11,093 bases of DNA from JAJTYI01 sp964420145 (GTDB taxonomy: Bacteria > Patescibacteriota > Dojkabacteria > B142 > OLB20). A program made the translations under genes and the position numbers. Numbering within the stretch: the stretch's first letter is position 1; every line of letters begins with the position of its first letter. The stretch spans positions 1 through 11,093 of the forward strand of contig CAYQRB010000031.1 in assembly GCA_964420145.1 (NCBI GenBank). Direction: 5' to 3'. Below the pieces are notes generated by a model. It saw only the letters and a program-made list of their open reading frames with translations, ran no database searches and had not been told where the DNA came from. Below are positions 1 to 6,704 of the stretch, piece after piece.

Positions 1-55
1 GTAGCTCGTCAGGCTCATAACCTGAAGGTCGTACGTTCGATTCGTACCCCCGCAA
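1..55 (+). tRNA. Initiator tRNA-fMet (CAT), 3' part only
   Basis: The window opens inside a tRNA gene; by comparison with the E. coli initiator about 19 nt (acceptor 5' strand and most of the D arm) lie upstream. Visible parts are D-stem 3' strand 4-7, anticodon stem 9-13/21-25, anticodon CAT at 16-18, T stem 31-35/43-47 with loop TTCGATT, acceptor 3' strand 48-54 and discriminator A55. The stretch GTAGCTCGTC, the GAAGGTCGT variable region and the CCCCGCAA end match the initiator tRNA known from E. coli. There A72 opposes C1, the unpaired end that marks initiators; base 1 itself is not in view. No CCA is encoded. The anticodon stem reads A29-U41, G30-C40, G31-C39, so the first of the usual three G-C pairs is replaced. 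A run of eight T follows at 63-70 and may help end transcription. Confidence 0.9.
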
Positions 56-109
56 CATTTCCTTTTTTTTATGGATTGTTCTAAGTTTCCCTAAGTGAAC
101 TAAATTGTT

Positions 110-115
110 TATAAT
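110..115 (+). promoter_or_regulatory. -10 box for the antiporter gene
   Basis: A consensus TATAAT lies 18 nt before the ATG at 134. I see no good -35 hexamer at 16-18 nt spacing; the nearest TTG-containing hexamer (TTGTTC, 76-81) is too far away. If the box is used, transcription would start near 122 and leave a leader of only about 12 nt without a Shine-Dalgarno sequence, so translation would be nearly leaderless. Confidence 0.5.
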
Positions 116-133
116 AATCGTTATTGTTTCTTT

Positions 134-1081
134 ATGATGGAACTATTTATTAATTTATCTATCTTTTTAATATCATTTATCTTTATATGGATAGGTGCTG
201 GAATCATTATAAAGTCTGCTGATAAAATCTCTCGAAAATTAAAAGTTTCTTCGTTTGCTTTTTCTTTTCTGCTTTTAGGAATTTTGACCTCTATTCCCGA
301 AATTAGCCTTGCACTTGCTTCTATGTCAGGTGGTACACCGGAGATTTTTGTAGGAAACCTAATAGGTGGAATCATTGTTATATTTTTCCTAGTAATACCA
401 CTGTTTGCTGTATTTGGAAATGGGATAAAAATAACTACCAAAATCAGTCCGACACAGTTACTCTATGCTTTTGTAGTACTTTCTTTGCCACTGGTTGCAG
501 TATTAGATAAGAAAATTTCAACCATAGAAGCATTGTTCATGATTGTATTTGCAGGTATCTTTGTATTTAGTATCCAACAAAACAAAGGAGTGCTAGATAA
601 CAATAGCAACATATTAGATCTAAAAAGATATTCAATTAGAGATATGCTAAAAATATTATTAGGAATAGGAATTGTTTTTGTCGCCAGCAGTCTAATTGTT
701 AGTAAGACTATTTACTTTGGGGAACTTATGAACATTTCACCCTTCTTGATTAGCTTAATTATCCTGTCACTGGGTACAAATCTTCCTGAGATATCACTCG
801 TTTTTCGTGCAGTTAAAGACAAAAAGAAAGATGTTGCTTTTGGGAACTATCTCGGTTCAGCTACATTAAATGTGTTTATCCTGGCCATAATGATTCTGCT
901 AAATGGTGGTGAGATTCTTACGGTAAATAGTTTTTGGAAGACATTTGTAGTTACTGTGATAGGATTTGGGGTGTTTTATCATTTTACCAAGTCAAAAAAA
1001 GATCTCTCTAGGCAAGAAGGTGTAATCCTACTCCTGGTCTATGCAGTATTTTTGATACTTGAAACAACAATAATGTTTTAG
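134..1081 (+). CDS. CaCA-family sodium/calcium (cation) antiporter
   Basis: A 315-residue, almost wholly hydrophobic membrane protein with the duplicated alpha-repeats of the Ca2+:cation antiporter superfamily (YrbG/NCX type). The first repeat has T-S-I-P-E with Glu56 and later G-N-L-I-G-G; the second has G-T-N-L-P-E with Glu219 and later G-N-Y-L-G-S-A-T-L-N. The two Glu residues correspond to the ion-binding glutamates of the family (Glu54 and Glu213 in the archaeal NCX_Mj), and total length is close to that protein. The expected role is exchange of Ca2+ against Na+ or H+ across the cytoplasmic membrane. The first repeat is odd: GN is followed by GGIIVI rather than the usual GSN..N, so polar ligands seem lost there. 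Start at 134 (ATG ATG, the second at 137 also possible) has no Shine-Dalgarno but lies just behind a TATAAT. The stop is TAG. Family assignment is firm; the ion is not determined. Confidence 0.88.
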   Translation: MMELFINLSIFLISFIFIWIGAGIIIKSADKISRKLKVSSFAFSFLLLGILTSIPEISLALASMSGGTPEIFVGNLIGGIIVIFFLVIPLFAVFGNGIKITTKISPTQLLYAFVVLSLPLVAVLDKKISTIEALFMIVFAGIFVFSIQQNKGVLDNNSNILDLKRYSIRDMLKILLGIGIVFVASSLIVSKTIYFGELMNISPFLISLIILSLGTNLPEISLVFRAVKDKKKDVAFGNYLGSATLNVFILAIMILLNGGEILTVNSFWKTFVVTVIGFGVFYHFTKSKKDLSRQEGVILLLVYAVFLILETTIMF

Positions 1082-1105
1082 AGTAATAGGGCAATATGGT
1101 AGAAT
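1077..1105 (+). promoter_or_regulatory. Extended -10 promoter for the CAT tRNA (and probably ftsH)
   Basis: TTTAGA (1077-1082, overlapping the antiporter stop codon) and TAGAAT (1100-1105) are separated by 17 nt, and TGG directly before TAGAAT gives an extended -10 (TGn). Transcription would begin near 1112, about 40 nt before the tRNA. The same TGn-TAGAAT element is found in front of the rRNA operon at 10538-10546. No other convincing promoter precedes ftsH, so this one may drive tRNA and ftsH together. Confidence 0.55.
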
Positions 1106-1152
1106 CAAATTCCTTCTAGGTTTATATAGCTAATTGCTAAATATCAAGAAGA

Positions 1153-1226
1153 GGTAGGGTAGCTCAGTTGGTTAGAGCGGGGGACTCATAAGCCCCAGGC
1201 CGCGAGTTCGATTCTCGCCCCTGCCA
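1153..1226 (+). tRNA. tRNA with anticodon CAT (elongator Met, or Ile2)
   Basis: A 74-nt cloverleaf. Acceptor strands are 1153-1159 and 1219-1225 (one G-U at the third pair), D stem 1162-1165/1175-1178 with loop AGTTGGTTA, anticodon loop CTCATAA with CAT at 1187-1189, T stem 1202-1206/1214-1218 with loop TTCGATT, and discriminator A1226. No CCA is encoded. It lacks the unpaired first acceptor position of an initiator, so it is either elongator tRNA-Met or the lysidine-modified tRNA-Ile that reads AUA; sequence alone does not let me separate these. The anticodon stem has four G-C pairs and then A1184 facing G1192 (position 31-39), a mismatch next to the loop. The ftsH start codon follows 41 nt later with no terminator between. 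Confidence 0.92.
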
Positions 1227-1254
1227 TTTTAAGTTTAATTTTTTGAAATATTAC

Positions 1255-1261
1255 TAAGGAG
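1255..1261 (+). promoter_or_regulatory. Shine-Dalgarno sequence of ftsH
   Basis: TAAGGAG ends six nt before the ATG at 1268 and fixes that start. It is the only clear Shine-Dalgarno sequence in front of any of the eight protein genes of the window, which suggests ftsH is translated from a longer leader (possibly the tRNA transcript) while the others rely on short, unstructured leaders. Confidence 0.8.
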
Positions 1262-1267
1262 AAATAT

Positions 1268-3598
1268 ATGAATAGCCAAGATAAAAAAGTTGTCAAAAAT
1301 CCAAAGATTAGTCGAATTCCAAAATCCAGGAGAAAGTGGATTGGTTTTAATTTCAATACATTTTCATTAGTACTGGGAATACTCATTTTATCATCATTAC
1401 TACTTAACAGTTTCGGTGCGCAGGTAAATGCACGAGAAGTTAGTTTGAGTCAATTTATTGATAATATAAAAAACGATAATTATTCTGTTGTAGAAATCCG
1501 TGATGATGGGAAAGCTACGGGTACTGGTAAGTTTATGCAGACAGCAGAAAACATTCCAGTAGAAGACTTAAAAGATGTAATGCCAGATGATGTTGATTTT
1601 AAGACATCTTCTGATGGAACTATAAAAGAAATCGATAAAGATAAGATTATTCAACTTCTTACTCCTTTATCTTTTAAGGAGATAGTTTTAACTACTGCCA
1701 GAGGGAATAGAGTTGAAACTATAAAAAATATATATGTTGCAGATAAATTTCTTCTTCTTGAAAACTCTAACCCTAAACTCAACGATTATTATTTTCCAGT
1801 TAGTGAAAACTTTAACCTTAATGAAGAGTTAAAGAAAGAAAATATAGATCAGAACAGATTGACTTCGACTATAACTCGCTTTAGGAATATCACAGTAAAC
1901 AGATCCCGAGAGCAGGTTTTGTCGGATGTCTCAAGAGAGCAGATGACAGATATTTGGATGATAGATGGAGTGTTTTATGGAAGACTAAACAATAGCGTAG
2001 TAATTAACGAGTTTATGAATTGGTCTGGTATTACAAACGATTTTAGTAAATTTCTTCAGGATGAAGGAGTTGTTTTTAACTCCGGTAACACAGAATTTAA
2101 ATCAGTTGTTGTTACTAATGTACCTTGGGGAGACATTATAACAATTGGTATACTTCTTGGGTTTGGGGTAATTGCGTTTATGATGTTTCGTGGAATTCAG
2201 GGATCTGGTAGTCAACTGATGAAGTTTGGGAAGTCCAAGGCTAGGATGATCTTTGGCTCTAAACCAGATGTAACATTCAAAGATGTGGCTGGTGTCGATG
2301 AAGCAAAAGAGGAACTTCGTGAAGTTGTTATGTTTTTGAAAGAACCAAAGAGATTTCTAGATCGAGGAGCACGCATACCAAAGGGCCTGCTTATGGTTGG
2401 TTCTCCAGGTACGGGAAAAACATTACTTGCAAGGGCGATCGCTGGAGAAGCTGGAGTCCCGTTTTTCCATACTTCGGGGTCAGAATTTGAAGAAATGCTT
2501 GTAGGAGCTGGAGCGTCTAGGGTAAGAGATTTATTTGAAAAAGCTAAAAAATCTGCACCAGCAATAATTTTCATTGATGAGATTGATGCAGTTGCTAGAA
2601 AACGAGGAACTACCATCCAATCAGGTACAACAGAGCAGACACTTAATCAAATTCTTGTAGAAATGGATGGTTTCGAACGAACTACCAATGTAATTGTGAT
2701 TGCTGCAACCAACAGACCTGATGTTCTTGATGCTGCTATTCTTCGGCCGGGAAGGTTCGATAGAAGAATAGTATTAGATCTCCCAGATATCGAAGGAAGA
2801 AAGCAAATAATTGGAATTCATGCTAAAAATAAACCAATAGCAAAATCAGTTGACCTTGAGTTAGTCGCTAAACGAACAGTCGGTTTTTCTGGAGCTGATC
2901 TCGAAAACATGTTAAACGAAGCAGCGATTATAGTCGCCAAAGATAATCGAAATGAAATAACCTTTGATGATATAGAGGAAGCATCTAACAAGGTTCAGAT
3001 GGGGCCTGCCAAAAAACGGAAAAGAGATGAAAAAGAGTTAAGAATGACGGCATATCATGAAGCTGGTCATGCACTAGTAATGAAGCTGGTTCCTGAACAC
3101 GATCCAGTTCATCGTGTAACAATAGTTTCTAGAGGTATGGCTCTTGGATATACTATGCCTTTGGCAGAAAAGGATCAGGTACAAATGACTAAAACCAAAA
3201 TGCTCTCTACGATTAAAGCATTGGTTGCTGGATTTGCTACAGAAGAAATAGTTTTTGGTGATGTTACAAGCGGAGCTTCAAACGATATAGAGAAAGCAAC
3301 TAATATTGCAAAAAGGATGGTAAAAAACTTCGGAATGAGTAAAAAACTAGGACTTATAAAATACGGACAAGAGGAAAACCTTGCATATTTGGGACATAGT
3401 TATGGAGAGGATCGGGATTATTCAGAAGCTACTTCGGAAATTATTGATAAAGAAGTACGAGGGATTGTGGACGATTGCTATGCAGAAGCTAAAAGACTTA
3501 TTATCAAAAATCGCAAGATATTAGACAAGATAGTTGATACACTGATGGAAAAAGAAGTTTTAGATGCGGAGGAGTTTAATGCTTTTTTCAAAAATTAG
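1268..3598 (+). CDS. ftsH: ATP-dependent zinc metalloprotease FtsH
   Basis: Membrane-anchored AAA+ protease that extracts and degrades membrane and damaged cytoplasmic proteins as a hexamer. Order: basic cytoplasmic N tail, transmembrane segment about 32-50, external domain about 51-288, second transmembrane segment about 290-310, AAA+ domain, then protease domain. Visible motifs are Walker A GSPGTGKT (378-385, Lys384), Walker B IIFIDEID (433-440), second region of homology with NRPD and RPGRFDR (Arg493, Arg496, Arg499), zinc site HEAGH (597-601, catalytic Glu598) and third zinc ligand Asp673 in GASNDIE. At 776 residues it is longer than E. coli FtsH (about 645), mainly because the external domain is about 235 residues instead of about 70. 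The pore-1 loop reads M-L-V-G-A-G (Leu411) where most FtsH have M-F-V-G. The stop is TAG. The next gene, polA, has its own -10 box. Confidence 0.97.
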   Translation: MNSQDKKVVKNPKISRIPKSRRKWIGFNFNTFSLVLGILILSSLLLNSFGAQVNAREVSLSQFIDNIKNDNYSVVEIRDDGKATGTGKFMQTAENIPVEDLKDVMPDDVDFKTSSDGTIKEIDKDKIIQLLTPLSFKEIVLTTARGNRVETIKNIYVADKFLLLENSNPKLNDYYFPVSENFNLNEELKKENIDQNRLTSTITRFRNITVNRSREQVLSDVSREQMTDIWMIDGVFYGRLNNSVVINEFMNWSGITNDFSKFLQDEGVVFNSGNTEFKSVVVTNVPWGDIITIGILLGFGVIAFMMFRGIQGSGSQLMKFGKSKARMIFGSKPDVTFKDVAGVDEAKEELREVVMFLKEPKRFLDRGARIPKGLLMVGSPGTGKTLLARAIAGEAGVPFFHTSGSEFEEMLVGAGASRVRDLFEKAKKSAPAIIFIDEIDAVARKRGTTIQSGTTEQTLNQILVEMDGFERTTNVIVIAATNRPDVLDAAILRPGRFDRRIVLDLPDIEGRKQIIGIHAKNKPIAKSVDLELVAKRTVGFSGADLENMLNEAAIIVAKDNRNEITFDDIEEASNKVQMGPAKKRKRDEKELRMTAYHEAGHALVMKLVPEHDPVHRVTIVSRGMALGYTMPLAEKDQVQMTKTKMLSTIKALVAGFATEEIVFGDVTSGASNDIEKATNIAKRMVKNFGMSKKLGLIKYGQEENLAYLGHSYGEDRDYSEATSEIIDKEVRGIVDDCYAEAKRLIIKNRKILDKIVDTLMEKEVLDAEEFNAFFKN

Positions 3599-3623
3599 TA
3601 GGATTCTCAGGGTGGTGATTTAG

Positions 3624-3629
3624 TATAAT
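3624..3629 (+). promoter_or_regulatory. -10 box for polA
   Basis: A consensus TATAAT lies 22 nt before the TTG start of polA. The predicted transcription start near 3636 would give a leader of about 16 nt with no Shine-Dalgarno. No clear -35 hexamer is present at the usual spacing, so the call rests on the -10 match and on the position in the 53-nt gap behind ftsH. The promoter would serve the whole polA-to-ligase cluster. Confidence 0.5.
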
Positions 3630-3651
3630 AGATTGTTATTATAAGTTTATC

Positions 3652-6309
3652 TTGAAAAACCCTCTAGTCCTTTTGATAGATAGTAATGCTTTGATTCATC
3701 GAGCTTATCACGCTTATCCACAAACTCTTACCACTCCAGATGGAGAACAAATAAATGCTGTTTATGGATTTTTTGCTATCGTTATTCAGGTGTTAACTAA
3801 ATATATGCCAGATGCGGTATTTTTTGCCTTTGACTCAAAAGAGAAAACTTTTCGGCATAAACTATATCCCGAGTATAAGGCGACAAGGAAAAAAACAGAT
3901 AAGGAGTTAATCGAACAGTTCAAGGTTATAAAAAAAGTTTTAACCCAAATAAATTTTACTATAATAGAGAAGGGGGGGTATGAGGCAGATGATATTATAG
4001 GAACTTTGGCTAGGATGAAAAAATTGGCAGGGTACGAAAAAATAATTATTACAGGGGATAATGATTTATTGCAATTAATCAATGATGAAGTTAAGGTATT
4101 TTTATCTGGAAGCACCTTTCAGAAATCGGTTCTGTATGACGCTAGAACAGCAGAAAAGAAACTTGGCTTAACAGTAGGTCAACTAATTGAATATAAGGCT
4201 TTAAGAGGAGATATTTCTGATAACATCCCAGGGGTGAAAGGAATTGGTGAGGTTTCTGCCAAAAGATTGTTAGGCAAATATAAAAACTTAGAGGATATTT
4301 TCGGTAATCTTGTAGATATAGAAAAAGCTATTAGAAATAAATTGGAGATGGGTCGCGATAGTGCTTATTTAAGTAGAGATTTGGCAACGATTGATACGAA
4401 AGTCCCTGTTCCCAAAGAGTTGAAGGTGTCGGGTTTAGAAAATATTGATTATGACAAGTGGCGCAAGGAGTTCTGGAAACTAGGTTTTCGAAGTTTAGTG
4501 CCAAGGTTGGACAAGACAATAAAAGTTTCTATCAATAAAATCACTACAAAGGAAGTGTCTCAGCTAGATATCTTTGGTGTGGATAACAAGGTATTTTCCT
4601 CTGGTGAAGATAGTGGTGATTTTGTTCAACAAAATACAACATTTACGAATGGCTTGAATCATATGGTTTTTTATTGTAGCGAAATAGATCAAGAAATTTG
4701 TACAGAAGTAAATATCTTGGGAGATAATGGAAAGTTTTTCAAACTAAAAAGTGATGAAGAAGAATATGTTTCCTTAGTGAACAGACTAAAAAACTCAAAG
4801 GAAAAGATAGTGGTTTTTGATAGTAAATTGTTACATAGAGTACACCTTCGTCAAAATCTTCCACTGTTAAATATCGATTTTGATATAAAACTAGCAAGTT
4901 ATCTACTCAGGGGTGGTAGGGCTAAGATTTCACTAGAGGAATTATCGTATGAGTTTTTAGGTGAATATGATACAACTCTAGGAGAGGTTGATGTATGTGC
5001 CAGGTTGTATGTAGTTTTGAGAGAGGTGTTTGAAAAACAAAAAACAGAAAAGCCAAATCTGTATGATCTTCTTCATAATCTTGAAATTCCTTTGACTCAA
5101 GTTTTAGCTAGGATGGAAGTATCTGGAATTAGGTTGGATATTGATTATCTAGAGAAGTTTGAAGATAAGCTATCTGCACTAATAAAATTATCGGAAGATA
5201 AAATATATCACTTAGCAGGGCAGGAGTTCAATATAGCCTCTCCAAAGCAACTTGGGGAAATCTTGTTTTCAAAATTGCAACTTCCTGGTGGTAAAAAAAA
5301 CAAGAATGGTGGTTACTCAACAAATGAGAAGATATTAAATAATCTAGTGGTAGATTTTCCTATAGCTAGGGAAATATTGGATTACAGAGGATTGGCAAAA
5401 TTGAAATCTACTTATACCTCAACACTTATAAATCAAGTAGATAAGAAGACCGGTCGGATACACTCGGTTTTTCATCAAGATATAGCAACAACAGGAAGGC
5501 TCACTTCTACTAATCCAAACTTACAAAATATTCCAGTTTCAAGTGAACTTGGGCAAGAGGTAAGAAGGGCATTTGTTCCCGAAGAGGGTAAGAAATTTAT
5601 GTTTTTTGATTACTCTCAACAGGAGTTGCGACTTTTGGCACATTTATCCAACGAGCAAAATTTGATTGAGTCGTTTAATAAGGATATAGATATCCATTCT
5701 CTTACTGCTTCTAGGTTATTAAAAAAGCCGATAGATACTGTGACAAAAGAAGAAAGGCGAATGGGAAAAACTGTTAACTTTGGGATTATTTATGGAATAT
5801 CAGCTTTCGGATTATCAGATAGCTTGAAAATTGAAACTTCTCTCGGACAAAAATATATTGATAGTTTTTTTTCCACTTATCCAAAAGTAAAAGATTATTT
5901 CGATAATCTTTTAAGAAATGCAAAAAAAGAAGGTTTTGTTACTACCATTTTAGGGAGAAGGAGAAGTACGGATGGTTTGAATTCTCCTATATTTCAAGTT
6001 AGGAAAGCTACTGAAAGAGAAGTTATTAATTTCCCATTACAAGGTAGTGCTGCGGATATGGTTAAGGTTGCTATGATAAAGGCTCAAGCAATAATAGACC
6101 ATAATTATAAAGATTTTGCTACACTTATTTTACAAGTCCATGATGAGTTGATATTTGAAGTTGTAGATCAAAAAGATGATTTAAGATTAAAAAAATTTGC
6201 TAAAGAAATAAATACTATGATGTTAGAAGTTTTTAATTTACGAATAAAGATGAAAGTTGATACTGAAGTCGGGTATAATCTTGCTGATAGTGAAAAATTT
6301 ATTATCTAA
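3652..6309 (+). CDS. polA: DNA polymerase I
   Basis: Family A polymerase of 885 residues for gap filling and primer removal. The N-terminal 5' nuclease (about 1-290) has LIDSNALIHRAYHA with Asp10, YEADDIIGTLA, ITGDNDLLQL and the DNA-binding DNIPGVKGIGEVSAKRLL helices. The middle domain (about 335-495) resembles the 3'-5' exonuclease fold but lacks the metal-binding DxE (Y-C-S at 341-343); only Asp411 of the second motif is clear and the third motif has Glu445 for Asp, so proofreading is probably dead, as in Taq. The polymerase domain has motif A DYSQQELR (Asp653), motif B with Arg702, Lys706, Phe710 and Tyr714, and motif C QVHDE (828-832, Asp831, Glu832); Phe710 matches E. coli Phe762. TTG at 3652 is the only start that keeps the full nuclease domain: the frame is closed by a stop at 3616 and the first in-frame ATG (3805) would delete Asp10. 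First gene of a four-gene cluster. Confidence 0.97.
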   Translation: MKNPLVLLIDSNALIHRAYHAYPQTLTTPDGEQINAVYGFFAIVIQVLTKYMPDAVFFAFDSKEKTFRHKLYPEYKATRKKTDKELIEQFKVIKKVLTQINFTIIEKGGYEADDIIGTLARMKKLAGYEKIIITGDNDLLQLINDEVKVFLSGSTFQKSVLYDARTAEKKLGLTVGQLIEYKALRGDISDNIPGVKGIGEVSAKRLLGKYKNLEDIFGNLVDIEKAIRNKLEMGRDSAYLSRDLATIDTKVPVPKELKVSGLENIDYDKWRKEFWKLGFRSLVPRLDKTIKVSINKITTKEVSQLDIFGVDNKVFSSGEDSGDFVQQNTTFTNGLNHMVFYCSEIDQEICTEVNILGDNGKFFKLKSDEEEYVSLVNRLKNSKEKIVVFDSKLLHRVHLRQNLPLLNIDFDIKLASYLLRGGRAKISLEELSYEFLGEYDTTLGEVDVCARLYVVLREVFEKQKTEKPNLYDLLHNLEIPLTQVLARMEVSGIRLDIDYLEKFEDKLSALIKLSEDKIYHLAGQEFNIASPKQLGEILFSKLQLPGGKKNKNGGYSTNEKILNNLVVDFPIAREILDYRGLAKLKSTYTSTLINQVDKKTGRIHSVFHQDIATTGRLTSTNPNLQNIPVSSELGQEVRRAFVPEEGKKFMFFDYSQQELRLLAHLSNEQNLIESFNKDIDIHSLTASRLLKKPIDTVTKEERRMGKTVNFGIIYGISAFGLSDSLKIETSLGQKYIDSFFSTYPKVKDYFDNLLRNAKKEGFVTTILGRRRSTDGLNSPIFQVRKATEREVINFPLQGSAADMVKVAMIKAQAIIDHNYKDFATLILQVHDELIFEVVDQKDDLRLKKFAKEINTMMLEVFNLRIKMKVDTEVGYNLADSEKFII

Positions 6310-6314
6310 CTCTA

Positions 6315-6704
6315 ATGAAGAAAATACTAATTTTACTTTTATCAATAGTCACTTTTGTCATAGTTGGTTTTCTCTTTTTTACTAAAGGGTGTAAAAAATC
6401 AAAGATTATACAAACTTCTGGTAAATCAAAGCCTCGTCAGGTTATGCGGGTTTCTAATAGTACACAGGGTAAAGATAAGATTGATAAAGAAAGGGTAGCA
6501 GTTAAAACGGATGACTTGAACCACAGACAAATACGACTGCTTGCAGTTTTGAGCTTGGATGAGCCTTCTGCTATGGGTTCGATAGAAAAGCATTTTCCAG
6601 AGGTAAATGTAAGGACTCTAAGACGGGATTTAGATAAACTACAACAAAAAAATTTAATTAAGAAGATGGGGAGTACTAAGTCAGCGCTTTATCAGAAGCT
6701 ATAA
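6315..6704 (+). CDS. Small membrane-anchored winged-helix protein, paralogue of the Fic C-terminal domain
   Basis: A 129-residue protein that I do not recognise as a named family. Residues about 3-23 form one hydrophobic segment, followed by a Cys in T-K-G-C (not a proper lipobox), a basic linker (KKSK, KSKPRQ) and a C-terminal winged-helix domain (68-129). That domain aligns without gaps, to the last residue, with the last 62 residues of the Fic protein encoded next: 21 identities, including LN-RQI, FP, T--RDL, LQ-K, K-G-T and A-Y. More positive charge lies after the membrane segment than before it, so the winged helix should face the cytoplasm on an N-out anchor (inference). The gene begins 5 nt after polA and its TAA is immediately followed by the ATG of fic, so the three are surely co-transcribed. 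No Shine-Dalgarno. It could bind DNA, or act as a decoy or partner for the Fic domain; neither is shown. Confidence 0.85.
   Translation: MKKILILLLSIVTFVIVGFLFFTKGCKKSKIIQTSGKSKPRQVMRVSNSTQGKDKIDKERVAVKTDDLNHRQIRLLAVLSLDEPSAMGSIEKHFPEVNVRTLRRDLDKLQQKNLIKKMGSTKSALYQKL

Noticed and set aside
121..441. 106-codon open frame on the minus strand opposite the antiporter gene
   Set aside because: It is complementary to the conserved first alpha-repeat, has no promoter or ribosome site and no known domain. The same holds for the minus-strand frames at 1186-1386, 3786-4115, 4331-4519, 7011-7217, 7586-7846 and 9904-10203; the last also covers the terminator hairpin.
2212..2616. 134-codon open frame on the minus strand inside ftsH
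   Set aside because: It lies opposite the highly conserved AAA+ domain and its frame is a by-product of that coding sequence; there is no start signal of its own and no recognisable protein.
6375..6420. Lipoprotein signal (Cys after the hydrophobic segment) in the small winged-helix protein
   Set aside because: The residues before Cys are T-K-G, which does not fit a lipobox, and lipidation would place a winged helix outside the cell.
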